DNA of 39,384 nucleotides from CAYONP01 sp964405335. GTDB lineage: Bacteria; Armatimonadota; UBA10988. Made by a program: the position numbers and the translations under genes. Below the pieces are notes generated by a model, which was given only the letters and a program-made list of their open reading frames with translations, did no database searches and was not told where the DNA came from. The stretch covers positions 1 through 39,384 of the forward strand of contig CAYONP010000053.1 of NCBI GenBank assembly GCA_964405335.1, in the 5' to 3' direction. Below, piece after piece: positions 38,585 to 39,384 of the stretch. Positions within the stretch are counted from its first letter, which is position 1; every line of letters begins with the position of its first letter.

Positions 38585-39384
38585 ATGCAGCGCACCGCAC
38601 TCGCGGCCGCCATTCTGGCCGCCTTCTCGCTGGCGCCCGCGCGCGCCGGGCTGTTCATCGGCGGCGAGCCGGACTATTCGTTCGAAACCCAGCTCGACGA
38701 CTTTGAGCTGACCGGCAGCATCACCATGCCGCTGAGCGGCGACGGCGAGCCGCAGACCGAAGACGGCTACGGCTACATGAACGTCGGCGTCACGCTGCGC
38801 CAGTCGGCCAGCGTGCCGTCGCTCGGCCGCGCCGACGCGTTCGATCTGGGCGGCGGGCTGTACCAGGTCGACAGCTTCTACGACGTCGTGTTCGACCTGC
38901 TGCTCGAGGACATCGATCCGTTCGCCGACTTCGCCGGCAGCCCGGCGGGGGCGACCTTGAGCTTCCTTGAGCGCGGCCCGGTGCGGATCGAGTCGTCGTG
39001 GACCACGCTGTTCAACCCGCTGCTGCCCAACGGCGGACTCTGGCCGCCGGCCGAGGACGCGCCGTATACCAACAACGGCGTGGTCAGCATCCCGCTCGGG
39101 GTCGACATCAACGGCAATGGGAGCGAAGACAAACTGCGCATCGACGACCTGCTCTACACCTGGCTGAACCCCGAGCGGAAGTTCGTCTTCGTGCCGACGC
39201 GGGTGGTCTGGACCATGGACACCATCATGGCCATCAGCGGCGGCGTGCACGACATCGTCGACCCGCCGTTCGGCCCACTCATGCTCACCGGCCCAACCAC
39301 CGCGTCGGCCGAGCTGATCTTCACCCCGGTGCCCGAGCCGGGCAGCCTGGCGGTCCTCGGTTTCGGCTGCCTGCTCGCCTGGCG
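38585..39384 (+). CDS. PEP-CTERM exported protein, 3' end cut by window edge
   Basis: At least 266 residues, no stop before the window ends. MQRTALAAAILAAFSLAPARAG is a signal peptide. The mature part is beta-rich (PDYSFETQLDDFELTGSITMPLSGDGEP, YGYMNVGVTLRQSASVPSLGRADAF) with repeated Asp/Gly turns and a GVDINGNGSEDKLRIDDL segment. It ends VPEPGSLAVLGFGCLLAW, the PEP motif and the start of the hydrophobic C-terminal helix of PEP-CTERM sorting signals, recognised by an exosortase; the closing basic residues fall outside. Such proteins are typically surface or exopolysaccharide-associated in Gram-negative bacteria. No exosortase is in the window. A good promoter lies 84 bases upstream. Confidence 0.85.
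   Translation, partial: MQRTALAAAILAAFSLAPARAGLFIGGEPDYSFETQLDDFELTGSITMPLSGDGEPQTEDGYGYMNVGVTLRQSASVPSLGRADAFDLGGGLYQVDSFYDVVFDLLLEDIDPFADFAGSPAGATLSFLERGPVRIESSWTTLFNPLLPNGGLWPPAEDAPYTNNGVVSIPLGVDINGNGSEDKLRIDDLLYTWLNPERKFVFVPTRVVWTMDTIMAISGGVHDIVDPPFGPLMLTGPTTASAELIFTPVPEPGSLAVLGFGCLLAW

Noticed and set aside
1..39384. tRNA, rRNA or known riboswitch
   Set aside because: No cloverleaf with GTTCRA-type T-arm, no rRNA-like stretch and no recognisable riboswitch core was found by reading the intergenic regions on both strands.

Overview
The window is a high-GC scaffold fragment with two 100-base N gaps, almost certainly metagenomic, from a Gram-negative heterotrophic bacterium. Outer-membrane evidence is a lipoprotein with a clear lipobox, two predicted outer-membrane beta-barrel proteins and a PEP-CTERM exported protein running off the right edge. 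Carbohydrate-active genes (sulfatase, GH29 fucosidase, beta-helix and alpha/alpha-toroid proteins, a GH-D-clan glycosidase, ThuA and UroD-like proteins) fit lineages such as Planctomycetota/PVC, Hydrogenedentota or Armatimonadota. A canonical FtsZ argues against most Planctomycetes. I cannot fix the phylum. No tRNA, rRNA, CRISPR array or transposase was seen.

Layout. 1-2191: sulfatase (5' cut) and GH29 alpha-L-fucosidase, visibly lower in GC and different in codon use from everything after them. 2195-5738: two exported glycan-type proteins separated by a repeat-rich stretch with the first N gap. 5789-11926: housekeeping genes (RNA 2',3'-cyclic phosphodiesterase, CinA, SPOUT methyltransferase, a small membrane protein, GNAT, B12-type radical SAM protein). 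12069-13859: two related small proteins and a UroD/MtaA-like protein. 13860-16156: a tandem array of at least three RHH-antitoxin/PIN-toxin pairs. 16197-24361: a large glycosidase with an inserted discoidin domain, a Fic protein, a siroheme nitrite/sulfite reductase, a Tat-exported aldo/keto reductase, a ConA-like protein and a nitrilase. 24457-38448: a long co-directional run of ThuA, two beta-barrel paralogs, three HEAT-like paralogs, GlcF, an exported HEAT protein, FtsZ, a HAD phosphatase, an SPFH protein, a lipoprotein, two related single-TM proteins and a serine hydrolase.

The most striking feature is the toxin-antitoxin array. The toxin 3' end (38 codons plus stop), the junction and the antitoxin 5' end form a repeat that is identical at the nucleotide level. 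The antitoxin C-terminus and toxin N-terminus between repeats are strongly diverged. This is a repeat/variable-cassette architecture that would let homologous recombination shuffle toxin-antitoxin specificities under one shared promoter/operator.

Two families of small palindromic elements also run through the window. One has covarying arms around a GCC-GTT-GGC core and a CCCTAC edge that repeatedly supplies the TAG stop codon of the adjoining gene. The other is a GGGGTCAGGTC-type inverted repeat that has been read into the C-termini of flanking genes. Both N gaps lie in repeats and carry 55-bp duplicated flanks, which suggests assembler k-mer overlaps rather than real missing sequence.
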